From Beverwykella pulmonaria (Eukaryota; Ascomycota; Dothideomycetes; Pleosporales; Melanommataceae), in assembly GCA_001599595.1 (NCBI GenBank), contig BCHH01000015.1, forward strand, positions 935,544-999,543: a DNA stretch of 64,000 nucleotides, in the 5' to 3' direction. The position numbers and the translations under genes are program-made. Below are positions 35,201 through 47,505 of this stretch, one piece after another. Position 1 is the stretch's first letter. Every line of letters begins with the position of its first letter. The notes beneath the pieces were generated by a model, which saw only the letters and a list, made by a program, of their open reading frames with translations, was not told the origin of the DNA and did not search any database.

Positions 35201-35595
35201 ACAGCCTTAACCTTGTGCTTCTCGCTTGCTACTGTGTTAGCGTCTCCAAAGACGTTGGCCAGCGCGCTCTTGGTCTGCACCTATTTCTCTAGATCCCTAA
35301 CGTATCTGTCCACCTGCCTCTAGTCTAAAGCGCTCTTGTTTAACTTATCTCCCCTGCAGTTTGCTATAAGGGTTGCCATTCTAGGCTTGGCGTTTATCTT
35401 ATCCACAAGCACTGTACCCAACGCTTCTAGTTGCTTGCCCTTAAGTTTAAAGGCCCATTTTATATAGTCTATTTGCATTTAGCCTTTTCTGTCCTCCTGC
35501 AGTGTATAGAGCCAGTCCTTATTAGTAAGTAGGTATCTGGGTGGATTTGGGACAGGATAACTAATCTTAGTTGACTTAGATAATTTAGGCGGCAT
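29210..35595 (-). pseudogene. Long unrecognised transposon-encoded ORF(s), degenerate
   Basis: A series of minus-strand open segments shares coding character and is separated by stops. They start at ATG 35595 (MPPKLSKSTKISYPVPNPPR) and end near 29210 (RVREEMA). Recognisable textures are a basic coiled-coil (KVQKKLKQTLERNVKQLRDL), a Gly/Ser and Pro linker near 32150-32340, an acidic helical segment (LTREELLEISKEEVEDFKD), and a charged C-terminal coil (KRNAKEEERLQKEQRTRVR). I cannot assign a family. It may be one very large accessory protein or two. The many TAG/TAA codons fit RIP. Its position opposite the transposase suggests an accessory transposon protein. Confidence 0.5.
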
Positions 35596-36354
35596 CTTGA
35601 CTGCTGCAGGTATTGGCTGAGGTGAGGTGTTTTCTGCAGTTAAGTGAGAATTGTAATAAGCTAAAGCACAAAGGGTAAGTAGTTTTGGGGCGTACAAAGT
35701 AGCTAGGATTGTTTAAGGGTTAGTAAAGAGCGCGCCGCATTGTATATACTGCTGTAGTAAAGTGAAGGTGACCTATCACACTTAAGTGCGCGCAGTGAAG
35801 TCGGCCGCAGAGCATTGCAACGTGAGGACAGGCGCACTAGCGCAGGCACATCCTAGAGTGCGTGGTTGTTCATACTGTGGGACTTCATGGGTTGCTGCAG
35901 CTAGTATATTTGGACTACAGCGGGTTTGGATAGGATGCGTGTATAAAGGTAAGGTTGCGCGCACAATAGCATTAGCTGAGGGTTAGTAGGTGTTTGGGAT
36001 AATCCAATGCGCCAAGTTGCGCTAGTGCCAAACATACTCTAGGGAAGAGTTTGGGCGTCACGCGACTAGTTGACGTACTCTGCTAAGCCTTATAGCTAAG
36101 ATTGTACTCTAGGGCAGAGTTCGCGTGTGGATAATGCTGTATGTATATAATAATAATTGCTAAGCCTTCTAAACAACTACATACTCTAAAGCACAGCTTA
36201 GGATTAATTATACATCACAACTAAGCGCGTGCCCTATGATAGAGTTTTCTAAATGGCGTGCCAAGATTTGTTGACGCGTATTCTGACTTACAGTACAAAT
36301 TAGACCCACCCTGCGTGTAGGCTGCACTGTTCTATTAAGCTGTTATTGCGCACA

Positions 36355-39300
36355 ATGGGTCTAATTGATTGCTTGTGTTGGTTTTGCCAGAAGAGAACAG
36401 CCTTATATGGGGGTATGACTAAGCACATTCGCGCGTGCAGGAAGAATCTAGTTAATATTATAATACGACGCCTGTTGCAGCGCATTCCAAATTCACAGAA
36501 CAGACAAAAGGCTGTAGCACACAATTATGCCAATGCCATACTTGCCGCGTATGCTAGAATAGCAGAACGTGGCATGACTGGAGGGGAGAAGAGCGACCAC
36601 TAGCCTTACGTGGGAGAGGAGGACAGCAACACAGCGTCAACGTCACAGGACTACAAATTAAAAGACGCTGATGCTGACAGGGCAGCAGACGACAATGGAA
36701 TTGAGCCACCTGTTGGTCCTGACGCTAAGGCTGGGAATGTTGACGTCAACACAGTACAAGACACTGGAACAAAGGCGCCAAAGTCCACAACTAAATCGCG
36801 CGGAGACAGATTACTATTAGCAACTTCAATGCAGTCTCTCTATAGGGTTATGTATAAATACAACAAAAAGGAGCGTGCAGGTGCTGGTACAAACAATAGG
36901 CATGCTATGCCAAGGTAGGCGCGTATGTTTAGATTTGATTGAATAGAGACTAACAATACACTACGCAGTGTGGACACACAGGACTTTACAGCGCTTAGAT
37001 TTAAGTCCTTGTTTAACTACGCGTTTGCATGTTGGCTATTAAAGACACAGTGCACTTAGGGAGACGTTAACGTATTATTTGGTGATATGCGGATGGAGGA
37101 ATTACACTATATGCTGTCCTTTAAGAACAGCAAACAATGGACCACACGTTTAGAGTGCATGCCCACTGGAATTACTAGACGCGGGTTTAGTGCTGTAGAG
37201 GTAACAATTAAGCCAGAGGAGGAGGACGCTCCACTATTAATCACAGAGCTTGTTAGCAGAGACGCGGCGGAAGTCGTCTGATTCCTAATTGGCCATCTGC
37301 TATTTAGATCTGCACTTCACTACAAGCCCGTTAAGTTTTACAGGGACAATACGTGTGAGACAAGAGTATACAACAAATTGTACACAGGTGATTGGTGGTG
37401 GGAAACTTAGGGGAAGCTACCCCTAGGGTCCACTGTAATTCCCATACTAATAGCAGTTGACAAGACACTAATAACAATACTACACGGCAACATTTCATGT
37501 TGGCCAGTTTACCTTACAATAGGCAACCTAGACTAAGACGTGAGAAGGGCACACAACAGATGTGGGATTGTGCTAATAGGTTTTGTCCTAATTTTGGGTA
37601 GCAAAGAAGACGGCACAAAGTTTAAACTGTATTACAAAGCAATGACACACATATTAAAGCGTACGTGCTACTCCTAGTGAGACAGGTATGTTCTGTACTC
37701 TGCCGCACAGTATGTTTGCTAAATGTTAACACGCGTGCAGCCCTTGAGAAATTAACTGCTAAGGGTGAGAATATAACATGCGCAGACAGTCTAACCTGCC
37801 AATGCTATCCTGTACTGTGCAGTATTATCACAGACTATTAGGAACAGACACTAATAACTAGTGTAAAGAATAACTGCTACTGTACTATTTGTAAAGTCCC
37901 CCCTAATATAAGGGGGGAACTGTTAAAAGGTCTGTAGGAGTTTAGGACACACAAAGATACGCAACAGCAAATGAAACAGCAACGTGAGGCACACATTAAA
38001 CCATCTAATAACAATTGGGTCTATAATATGACATGCTTTGCATGGCGCCACAAACACTTTAACGTACACAAGGGCATGCTTGCAGATACGCTCCACCAGT
38101 TGCTAAAAGGACTTGTTATGTATACTATTAAATGGCTGCAGGCACTAATAGGGGACGTGGTGCTGAAGAAGTGGAAACATAAGGAGCAGAGGTTATTAGT
38201 TGCTGGCTGAGGAGGAAGTGCGCAATTAGACTAGCGGTTTAGGGATATACCTATGTACACTGCGCTACGCTGGTTCGTGCGAGTTGACTTTAGCAAGGTT
38301 ACGCAATGGACTAGAGACGAGCAAAAGGCAATTGTACAACAACTTGTGGCTGTCATTACTCTAATACTGTGCAAAAAGGCACTGTACGCAGTCTATTTTA
38401 TAAAGGCAGTATGCAATTTTGTTATAATTGCACAGTACAGGTCGCATGACAATGAAACACTGTTGTATCTCAACAACGCAGTAAGGCGGATTGATGCATT
38501 AAAGCATGTATTTGAATTATTCTGACCTCGTAAGAGGGATGCGCCTGATATAGGCCATTTTAACTTACCTAAACTACACAGCATAACACACTAGGTGCAT
38601 TTTATTAAGACTAGGGGCGCTCTAGATGGTTATGATACTGGTCCAAACAGGGAGGCTCCACACAACTTCCTACTTAAAGAGGTGTACAAATTAACTAATA
38701 AGAAGGACTTTCTTATGCAGCTGGGAAGACTAAACAATTAGATGGTTAATGTGCTGGCTATAGAGGCGCATGTTCTAATAAATTTAAGTAAAATTACTAG
38801 TAAGGCAACTAAGAAGGCTAATAATGTGCATGTTACTGCCGCCTTAACCCTAATACAATTGCATAAGATTGGATAGGGCAAAGGTTAGAGATCAAAGGTT
38901 AAAGGTAGTGGAATTGGAAAACAGCAGCTTTTAACAGGCACCTGGATACCAATTAAACAGGCAGCGGACTTTTCTGGCATAATTAACCTACCTAACATCC
39001 TGGCTGTCTTTGTGCAAAACCAACAATTAAGTCGCAGACATACACAGCAAGGTGACAATCCTATGGCGTTAAACAACAAGCAAGTAGAAGTGGACAGTCC
39101 CTTGTAGATGGAAAACGCCGTACTGCAGGTGCATCTGTCCATGCAATGTTAGCGGCGCGAAGGGAAGCATCCAACAGACACTAAACTAGCTACCTAGCAA
39201 TTAATCTAATGCTGACCATAGGGGTTAGGCTGTAGATAGAGGAAAGACTACGTGATCGCGACTGAGTTTGGCTCTGTTGCAAGGCCACGTCCTCATCCAA

Positions 39301-39647
39301 CAGATAACACCCAGCGCCTGCACAGCAAAACTGTTGGACAAGTCAAGCTCATATTCACTATTCAGATTAAAGAGACAAACGCAGAAGGAAGGACTAGTAC
39401 GCTAACGTACACAGGAGCAGTACTCAACAGACTGTCTATGGTGGATGAAGGTCAACCACACCTAGTGCACGGGATGATAGAAGTGGAGCAAAAGGACGTG
39501 CTGGCTTGTACTGCAGAGATGACACTTAGTAGCAAGAAGGCATTTAGCATGCCTATAATTTGGAGAGGCATACATGTAGTCCCAGCACAACAAGACTCTA
39601 CTATTCTATATATTAACAACTACATTGACTTTGAAATGTACAACTAA
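36355..39647 (+). pseudogene. Plavaka/CACTA-like transposase, degenerate
   Basis: The N-terminal frame has a zinc-finger-like motif CWFCQKRTALYGGMTKHIRA followed by Cys, as in Plavaka-type transposases. Downstream in order are SALHYKPVKFYRDN, LYTGDWWWET, IPILIAVDKTLITILHGN, CWPVYLTIGNLD, FKLYYKAMTHILK and HKGMLADTLHQLLKGLV. The last three blocks correspond to the catalytic core region and the LHQLLKG helix of this family. The C-terminal segment ends in VPAQQDSTILYINNYIDFEM plus YN, also a family feature. Dozens of stop codons (the first at 36601-36603) make the gene dead. The family call rests on motif order recognised by eye. Confidence 0.7.
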
Positions 39648-40217
39648 TTTTATTTGCTAATGTTTGAGACGGACGGGGATTGAACAATCAAGGAGTTCTA
39701 GGCTTTTTAGGAGCGTGAGGCGACAGAGTCTGTCACAGTACAGGATACTAGACGCTTAGTAGCATCTGGGCTTAGGAAGGGGCGCGCCACAACCTAAGGC
39801 AGAGGACAGCTAGGAAAAGTAGCTGTAACTTAGTACCGCGATTGTACAATGCAAGACCCTGTAACAATATCAGACGATGTGGACACCTGCCAGCTGCGCG
39901 CTACCAGACGGAGAATAGCAAGGCAAGTAGTTGACAGTGACAGTGATAAGGCGGGTCAACCTGTGCATAATAATGTGGATAGTCAACCTAGGTTGTGTTA
40001 TGCCTAAACAAGGTGTACATTAAGTTTACAAGCAAGCTGTACAACATGAATAAAATTTTTTACAAAGGCGCTGCAAGAAGATAACTACTACAGTATTGTA
40101 GAAAGTTTAGAAGACGTTGGAAATCTAGGAGGATGCTAACTCAGGCGCGTCACAACAACTGCTACAGCCTGGCACACAACCTAGAAATTTACAATCCTCA
40201 CAACACATAGCAAGTTA
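39648..40217. other. Transposon interior without clear coding signal
   Basis: This stretch follows the transposase remnant. Short open pieces on the plus strand are interrupted by stops and have no recognisable motif. Confidence 0.35.
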
Positions 40218-43200
40218 TACTGTTGATGAGAGTGCAGATTACGTGCAGACTAAAACTAGGCACAAAGTTAAAGGTACTGTGGGTGAGAGTACGCACCGCA
40301 TTACGCTAACCAGATTTGTACATACTAGTAAGTGTATGATACGCGACAAGCTTTGTGTTCGCGCGAACAACTCACCACCACCACCACTACCACTACCACT
40401 ACCACCACAACCACACAAGATAGTAATGAAATACGAACCTAAACACCCCCACAGGCAACACCCCCTAATTGTTGTGTGTCAACCTAGCTAGTCACTACGC
40501 TAGCACAACATGCTAGAAGCACAAGCAACAAAATTAGCTGACGTTGTCAAATTTGAACTTAGCCTAAGCAACGCGCAGTACAAGGCAATATACAGAGATG
40601 TGGCAACAATAATGCGTGAGAGGGGAATACTTAGGCACTAAATGCAAAGCATACAGGCAAAAGCAGAGGCAAGAAGGATAGGGTTAGATATACAACGCGA
40701 CCACCGCGAGACGCTGGGCGGAGTACTAGACACAATATTTGATAAGAACATGTTACAAATAGCGCAGAGAATTAACTACAACGTCCGTAGGGTCAAGCGT
40801 TGGACACAGGCAAACACAAGGTTAAGGGCGGAGGGAGAGGAAAGCTCTTTAAGGCAAACAAACAGTCTAATGCTGCATATGCCTAGTATAATAACACCCA
40901 AGACTAAAACACTATCTTGATTTGAGGAAGAGGACAAGAGTGCAACAGCAGGCACAATCCACGTGGCATCCCTAGAGTTATTAACAGAGCTAGACATTGC
41001 ACGGAAGGACTGAAGCAAAGACGCCGCAGACGAGTTGCATAATATGCAGTGCTGTACACTGCGTACATTAGAAGGTAATGCTAGACTAAGAGTCTAAACT
41101 GCAAAGATTTTAGGAGACGTGACACATAACAAGAACTTAGGAAGAGACAAGGAAACAACGCAAAGGACAACATAACAGAAGCAAGCAGAACTATAATAGA
41201 CAGTATAATATTATTCTAATTAATTGGACGGAACAATTACTGCCTAAGTATTAGCCAATAAACACACACTAGATGTGTTTAAATGTGCCATAACTAGGCT
41301 GTACCTGTCCACAATAGGACCACAACTAACTGTAATTGGACCTTATTTAGCCACAACAAGCAGAACTGCAACTTAAGTAAAATTAGGACACATTTCTTAT
41401 TATACGCAACCCCTTAACTTAAACAAAGTCCATCACACCCTTATTAGCAAACCTAAAACTACAACACACTAGCGCAACAAGCAAGATGCTAAATAACAGC
41501 AGTTGGAAGAAAGGAACAGGAAAGGTAATTAAGTACGCTAAGAGTGTGGACAGATACTAACAAGTCCTAGGTAGGAGGCAGGACAAAGAGGCGACTAACT
41601 GTAGCAGACAGAAGCAACAAGTTACAGAAGCAAGTAAAAATAACGCCTGCGCTGGAGCAGCCAACTGACAATTTAAAGGTAAGCAATACTTACAACTTTT
41701 AATAGTGCTAACCTGTACTAAACAGACAGAGGCAAACAACACAATAACACTATTAGGTTTGTCATTTAACACAAGCTTTACATTAACGTCAAGTCCTTAT
41801 ATAACCTAACAAGGTATAATAGGAACAGACCTAATGTTGTTGTTTGAACTTAATCACAACGCAATAGAGCCAACCCAACGCACAACAGCCAAGGACATTA
41901 GGATAACACAGGTTGCTGAATACCTGGCCGCGCAAGACAAGCTAACAATAGCGCCAGACGTATTTAGTGAAGGCAGTAAATCTAACAACACTAACTAAAA
42001 GGCAAACAACGTGGACGTGGTGTCAGAATGTACAACAGGGGCCAACCAACAGACACTTATTAGGACAATCACAAAATACTAATATATCAAGCCAAATGAT
42101 ATCCTATTGGTGAAGATAGCACAGATAGTATTGCTAAGTAGGATGGTGCGAGGTGAGAGTATAGATAGTTATACTGTTAACCTATAGTTCTTAACCAACA
42201 AGGAGTTGTTTATCAACTTTGCAGTGTCTGCCTGGGCAGGCGCGCGACAGGAGCTATCTATTTAGATATGGGAATACACCACTGAGATTCCATATATGGC
42301 AATTGTAGAGCACGTAAGTTGAGGAGCCCTGTTGTACTGTGAGCAAGAGTAACACAGCATAGTTACAGAAACAACCCATCCCATTCAGAACACAGCTAAT
42401 GCACGCAGCACGACGTGTCACACAGCAAGCATACGGCCTAGACAAAAGCAAGCCTAAACAGACGGGTGAAATGGCAAGAGCGCTTTGTCACAATTTTAGC
42501 TTCATTGCAGAGGACCCAAGAGAGGTAAATTGTGTTAGTAACAAATAGACACTAGCAACTAACCTGCACAAGCCAAATAAGAGACAGTTCCTTAACCGCG
42601 GCGTGGCGAAGGTTCTGTCAGCAACCCTATGGGGCAAAACACAGGAATCACTGGCTGTTATGCCTGGAGGAAGCCGCTTTTTCAAGCAGCTATCTAGGAC
42701 CACAATCTGCTTCATCTGCTTACTAATATACTAGTTAATTAAGGAATGGGAAACAGGCGCAATAAAGGTGGAGACCTGCCTCAGCACATTAATACAAAGT
42801 AAGAATTTAGCAACAAATTAATTAGCACTAACCTAAGACAGAACTATTTAACACACTACTGTCACATTAGAACAAGCAGAGCCTAGAGCGTTAAACAAGG
42901 ATTACTAAGATAATTACGCTTGATGTTAACAAATGCTTGCAGAAACCTAAGGCAATAGCTTGTTATATGCTAATTGCGCAGAACAACTTTATGGACAACA
43001 TAGATAACCTAGATAATGACAGTAACAATCTCGCGAAAGCTACAATTACACACGTGTCAAAGGCAAGTATCCTAAGCATAACATTAGTGCAGGGCTAACA
43101 ATATAATAGCACTATAGAAACACTAAGACAAACCTAAACAAATAGTATTGGCAAACACGCAGATAGTTTTAGTGCAACAATTTAATAGAGTTTTGCATGA

Positions 43201-43486
43201 AATAAATGTACGCAGAACAACAACTCTAGCAACGCTAAAGGACATGTGTAAGATACAGTCTAAAGACATTGTAGTGTGGGATGAGGATACAGTTGTCAAT
43301 GACAAGGAGCAGATAAGAGCTTTTATCACGAGGTTGTGGGAGAAGGAGTCAACCTCCACAACCACAATAACACTCAACAGGTGGGCGACTGTGGACAACA
43401 ACAAGATAGTGGAGATCTACTACAATAGTAAGAAGGACAGGACGTCAATTCTAGGCGACTCAGGCAGCAACAATAGCATAGAATAG
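40218..43486 (+). pseudogene. Degenerate plus-strand ORF remnants, unrecognised
   Basis: Open segments on the plus strand look coding and are divided by stops. They include 40642-40920 (IQRDHRETLGGVLDTIFDKN), about 41830-42000 (LFELNHNAIEPTQRTTAKDI) and 43148-43486 (KDIVVWDEDTVVNDKEQIRA). They may be exons of one further accessory gene of the transposon downstream of the transposase. No domain is recognised. Confidence 0.4.
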
Positions 43487-43490
43487 CAGC

Positions 43491-43562
43491 GTTGAACAGC
43501 AGGCATAATAGTCATACAGTAGATGCGTCAAACAGCAGGCATAACAGTCATACAGTAGATGC
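43491..43562. repeat. 36-bp tandem duplication
   Basis: Two adjacent copies of a 36-bp unit, each containing CAGGCATAACAGTCATACAG, with two or three differences. Confidence 0.8.
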
Positions 43563-44179
43563 GGTATTGTCAATAATTTAGGATAAACACATGTACTGTC
43601 ACAACAATACAACTCATGGAGGCAACCTCCACGGAAATATTATGCAAGCAACACGTAAAAGAGAGGACAGGCCTACTGCAAACTAGGTCCCAACAACTAA
43701 TGCAACCCTTGCAATAAACACAATGCATGCAATAAGAGTTATAACAACAACTGCGCTAGGGAATAGAAGGGTATCCATGTAACGTACGCATAGTTACAAA
43801 GTGAGTAGTACTGTGGATAAGAGTATTAGCAGCGCTTGATGAACTTGAACATTAGGAATGAATACTATAACCTAAATGAAAATGCAATTCAAACTGTTTA
43901 TAACAATACAGCAAGCCCTTCAATTACCTGAATGATACTAATCACAGCTAGTACTTCAATAAAATTAAGGACTGGCGTGCCTAACATTTATGTGGTTTGT
44001 GATGTTAATGCGATTTGTACTCTAGCTATCAGTACAGGGATTGACGGTAGGAATCTGATTGATGGCACGATATCCACGCTTACAACATCGCTTGATTTCC
44101 TAGTACAAGAGGAATGAATAGTAGAAGGTCGATGCCCGACACAAGCGCAACGCGTTCCATGCCTTGCGCCGTAATATGG

Positions 44180-44310
44180 CAGGCGTCAAGGGCGTTGAGG
44201 GCGTTGAGGGCGTTGAGGGCATTAGGAAAACGTTGAAGGCATTGGGAAAACATTGGGGGCGTTGGGCGCTCCTGCAATAAGGCGACTTGGGATTGGCACA
44301 TTGGCAACGT
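44180..44310. repeat. Right subterminal repeats (GGCGTTGAG/CATTGGG)
   Basis: At least four copies of GGCGTTGAG-like units are followed by GAAAACATTGGGGGCGTTGGG-type repeats. Their complement, CCCAATGTTTTC, matches the left subterminal repeats. Confidence 0.65.
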
Positions 44311-44371
44311 TGGGAGCGTTGAACGCCCGTGGGACGCGCGTGGCAGGGATCAAAGTCCTGAAACCTGGGAC

Positions 44372-44389
44372 AAAACTTTCCCCGATATA
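44372..44389 (-). repeat. Right copy of the 18-bp CGGGGAAAG inverted box
   Basis: This is the exact inverted partner of 26148-26165. Both copies are followed on the inner side by CCAATG-rich subterminal repeats. Confidence 0.85.
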
Positions 44390-44497
44390 GATAATAGTTA
44401 TTATTAAGGTAACAAAGCATATTCAAGAAGAATATAAACATAAAAATCTAGATAGTTGTAGTTCTGCAGGCGGTTAATCCTGTGGTTCTAATAGGGC

Positions 44498-44673
44498 TAA
44501 TAAATTTTGTCCCTTTGCCCTTGAACTACCCGCTGCACATTACAAATAAAGGATGCTGTAGGATATTATAGCTTTAAACCTTGCTCTGTGTTGATATGTT
44601 ATTATTAATGGGTGTGCATGTGTTTGTTGATTTTTGCGAAGTGCGTTTTGCGTTTTGATTTTCCTCGCTTGAA
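44498..44673 (-). repeat. Right inverted arm of the large transposon
   Basis: The reverse complement reads TTCAAGCGAGGAAAATCAAA at its outer end and continues through AACACAGAGCAAGGTTTAAA to AAATTTATTAG. It matches the left arm without the 541-bp insertion, so it shows the ancestral state. Confidence 0.8.
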
Positions 44674-44827
44674 CCAGTCCGGAATTATTATTATTATTAT
44701 AGTAAATACACTTTGTTCCATGTAATTGCGATCCACCACACTCTGCCAAAAGCATGCGGATGATGGTTTGGTAACACCTGCCACGCTTCAACTGACTGTA
44801 AACATATTGATCAAACTCTTAATATAT

Positions 44828-46355
44828 TTAGACCTGCCTCTCGAGTTCTTTGATAACTTGGCCGATCATAGCATGCTTAGCATTGACCTTTGGTCCTTTA
44901 AACCACTTGTGGGCATCAACAGCGAACCAGAGTAAAGCAACTAACATTGGAGCCCCGTACACAAGAGAGGTCCAATTCATATTGGAAGAGCTAACAATCC
45001 AGTCAATAACTCTTCTGTATACGATAGGGTTTTGAGACACTTACTTGAGATTACGTCCTGTATTGGTAGGTAAACACAATATCGGAACCATTAATGCGAC
45101 AAATCCAACAGCAGCAGCTCCGACCGGCTTGCCAAACTGTCCGAGATGCCAAGGGCCCTTTCGGAATCTACTGCCGACAAAAAATACTCTCAAAGAGATG
45201 GGGATCGCGAATGCAACAAAGCAAGCAATGGCGCCGACGGAGAAGATGGCTAGAATAGCCACCTGACCAGCAAATATAAGACAGCAAAGTAATACGCCAA
45301 CGAGACAGTTGAACCATACCGCATTAATCGGTGTCTTTGTGACTTCGTTCACCTTTGCCCAGTATTTTGACTTGGGAAAGCAACCGTCACGGGCGTAAGC
45401 GTAAGTGACTCGAGACGCCGCAACCATGCAGCCTTGACCCATGGAGAAGCCGGCTATTATAGTCAATGCGAGAGCGGCAAGTACAGTTTTCATCGGCAGA
45501 ACCTGGAGCAAGTAAGCCGCCCACGGCTGGCCAAGATCAGACCCCAAGACCGCTTCAATATCGACGACTGTGTAGGCAACCACAGCTTGCAAGGCCCAGC
45601 CAAATATGCCGCCTATTGTAGACGTCAAAACAATGGCACGCGGAGAGGCGACATCAGCAACGGCGCATTCCTCGCTCAGATGAAATGGCGCATCGAAACC
45701 CGACATCGCCCACATTGCGCCAGTGAAACTCATCAAAATAGCGATACCATTAGGGAAGTCTGTACCATTTTCGATGTCGCTCCAAACTCGATGAGTAGGT
45801 CTGAATTTGGGATCTGTTACGGCAGCCGTAGGTATGAGAATGATAACCACGATAACTGCCACCATGTTGAAACTGGAGCCCAGAGAATTGAAGACGGCGA
45901 TCCATTTGGTTGGCATGCTGCTGAGGCAACTTTGGACGATCATGAGGAACGTGGTGAGGAGAAACAGCTGGTAGTTCTTTGATTCGAAATTTGAATCGAT
46001 AATCGACCGGGCCGCGAGAATCATTGCTGCCACGCCATAGTTGACCGATGGTGCGGCTGTGACTTGTCCGATCCAACTGGACCAGCCAGTCGCCCATGCT
46101 GCAACAGGACCCCAGCCTGGGGGGGCAAGAACGGCCGACGCATAATAGAGACCACCACTATGGAGAAAAGCGTTAGATTATGCTATATGACAGATGGGGA
46201 ATGCAATTCTGACCTTGTTGGCATCGACGAGCAGAGTTCGGCTAAGCTTAGGGCGACGCATTGAATGAAGACCATGGCAATTATCCATCCCCAGATCATG
46301 CCTAAAATAGGGATGATGTCAGCTCCATTTTTCTATCAAACAGTCGAGTATACTA

Positions 46356-46391
<36 letters not shown>

Positions 46392-46607
46392 GAGCAACGC
46401 ACCCGCAGTTCCAGCGGAACCCATGCCAAAGAACATGGTCGACGCGAAGCTTGGAAGCAACCCCAAAACGGCGAAGCTGACACAGAAGGCGCTCCATAGA
46501 CTGAATTCTCTTTTGAATTCTTGCTTGTAACCCAAGGACAAGAGGACCTTCTCATCATGGTTAACCGGCAGCTCGTCTTCAGTGGGTTGTAGCAGAACAG
46601 GTTCCAT
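44828..46607 (-). CDS. Amino-acid/GABA permease (APC superfamily, fungal AAT type)
   Basis: Four exons (46607-46403, 46301-46214, 46157-45045, 44990-44828) give 522 aa. Introns are 101, 56 and 54 nt with exact phase joins. The N-terminus is hydrophilic with an acidic stretch (PTEDELPVNHDE), then GYKQEFKREFSLWSAFCVSF begins the first span. Family signatures are GTAGMIWGW (restored by splicing), AELCSSMPTSGGLYYASA, and SGFDAPFHLSEECAVADVASP, the conserved loop of fungal GABA/choline/amino-acid permeases. About twelve membrane spans are expected. C-terminal NMNWTSLVYGAPM and HKWFKGPKVN are also typical. The start is ATG 46607; the upstream in-frame codon is TTG. The protein presumably imports an amino acid, GABA or a related amine at the plasma membrane; specificity cannot be read from sequence. 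Confidence 0.93.
46355..46390. repeat. GAT trinucleotide microsatellite in permease intron 1
   Basis: About eleven GAT repeats lie within the first intron of the minus-strand permease gene and lengthen it to 101 nt. Confidence 0.9.
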
Positions 46608-47505
46608 CGTGGATCGTGTCAATTCAGCCTTGTTGACGCTCGGATTTTACAATGCACAGCCGGCTAGTGTGATACAACTATGGGGATTCGAAAATTGTTC
46701 GTTAGTATGGAGGGTGTTCGGTGGATAAGGGGTGCTGGAAGTTACGGTATATAAGGGATCTAGAGAATACAGGAAACAGGGCGCCCACTGATTAAGCCAT
46801 CACATGTTTATACTGGAGAGCCGCAAGGCAATTCTTGGAGGGAAAAGGCAAGCGAGGAGATCTACCCCTTTATCAGCCTCGCCCTGTGTGGGGGAATGAG
46901 CATCACCGCAAGACCCACTTGTCAACGTAACTCAGCCTCCGGACAACATCTGCGGCTCTAGAAGCACTCATATCTCAGTAACACAAAGGCGTTTGAATAT
47001 ATTGAATCTAGCGAGTAGCTGAGAAGATTTAATCAAAGCCACCGGAGCGCTTCATATTCAGCTCCTCAAAAAAGCGCCACTTTCCATATCAGATTGTAGC
47101 ATCCCTATTTTGTAGCCTAGGCGACTCGGGCTCCTTTGGTCATAATGCTCCATACTCAGTTCCATCGATTCCAACATATCTAAACTATTGAGGCTCTTGT
47201 TTGCGCCGGCAGAGTGTGTGGACCTGGGGTTTTTCCCGACTCTCTTGTTAATTAGATTCAGATCTGACCTGGGCACTGTTGCAACTGGAGACGAAGGGCG
47301 TTTTCAGAGACGCACTGGGTACTGGCACGGCGACAAATGGGGCAAGTAGTGTCAATTCACTCAGGCTTTCTTAACCGCCAAAATATTCGGCGTTGATTGG
47401 GGCGGGAGTTGCCGGGAGGTAGTAAAATCCCGAGACATTGACGAAAGAGTATTCAGGCCTACACCCTCCACCCATGAACAGACTGTTAGCGTCGCACGGT
47501 CTTTG
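46608..47505. other. Upstream region of the permease gene
   Basis: About 900 bp without a supported gene. It contains the permease promoter. No strong repeat is visible. Confidence 0.4.

Larger units (their letters stand above)
25017..44673. mobile_element. Large decayed DNA transposon (~19.7 kb) with long inverted arms
   Basis: The left arm begins TTCAAGCGAGGAAAATCAAA at 25017 and is matched in inverted orientation by the right end, which finishes at 44673. The arms share several hundred bases, and both include CAACACAGAGCAAGGTTTAA and a segment ending AAATTTATTAG. Further inside, the 18-bp box TATATCGGGGAAAGTTTT (26148) recurs inverted at 44372-44389, followed on each side by CCAATG-type subterminal repeats. 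Between them lie a plus-strand Plavaka/CACTA-like transposase pseudogene and an unrecognised minus-strand pseudogene, both full of stops. The AT-richness and C/T, G/A differences between internal copies suggest RIP. No clear target duplication is seen outside the arms. The true end could instead be the 26148/44389 boxes, giving 18.2 kb. It lies just beyond the 3' end of the APC permease gene. Confidence 0.75.

Noticed and set aside
45434..45982. 182-aa open frame antisense to the permease
   Set aside because: It mirrors a long conserved coding exon and has no domain; it is a codon-bias shadow.
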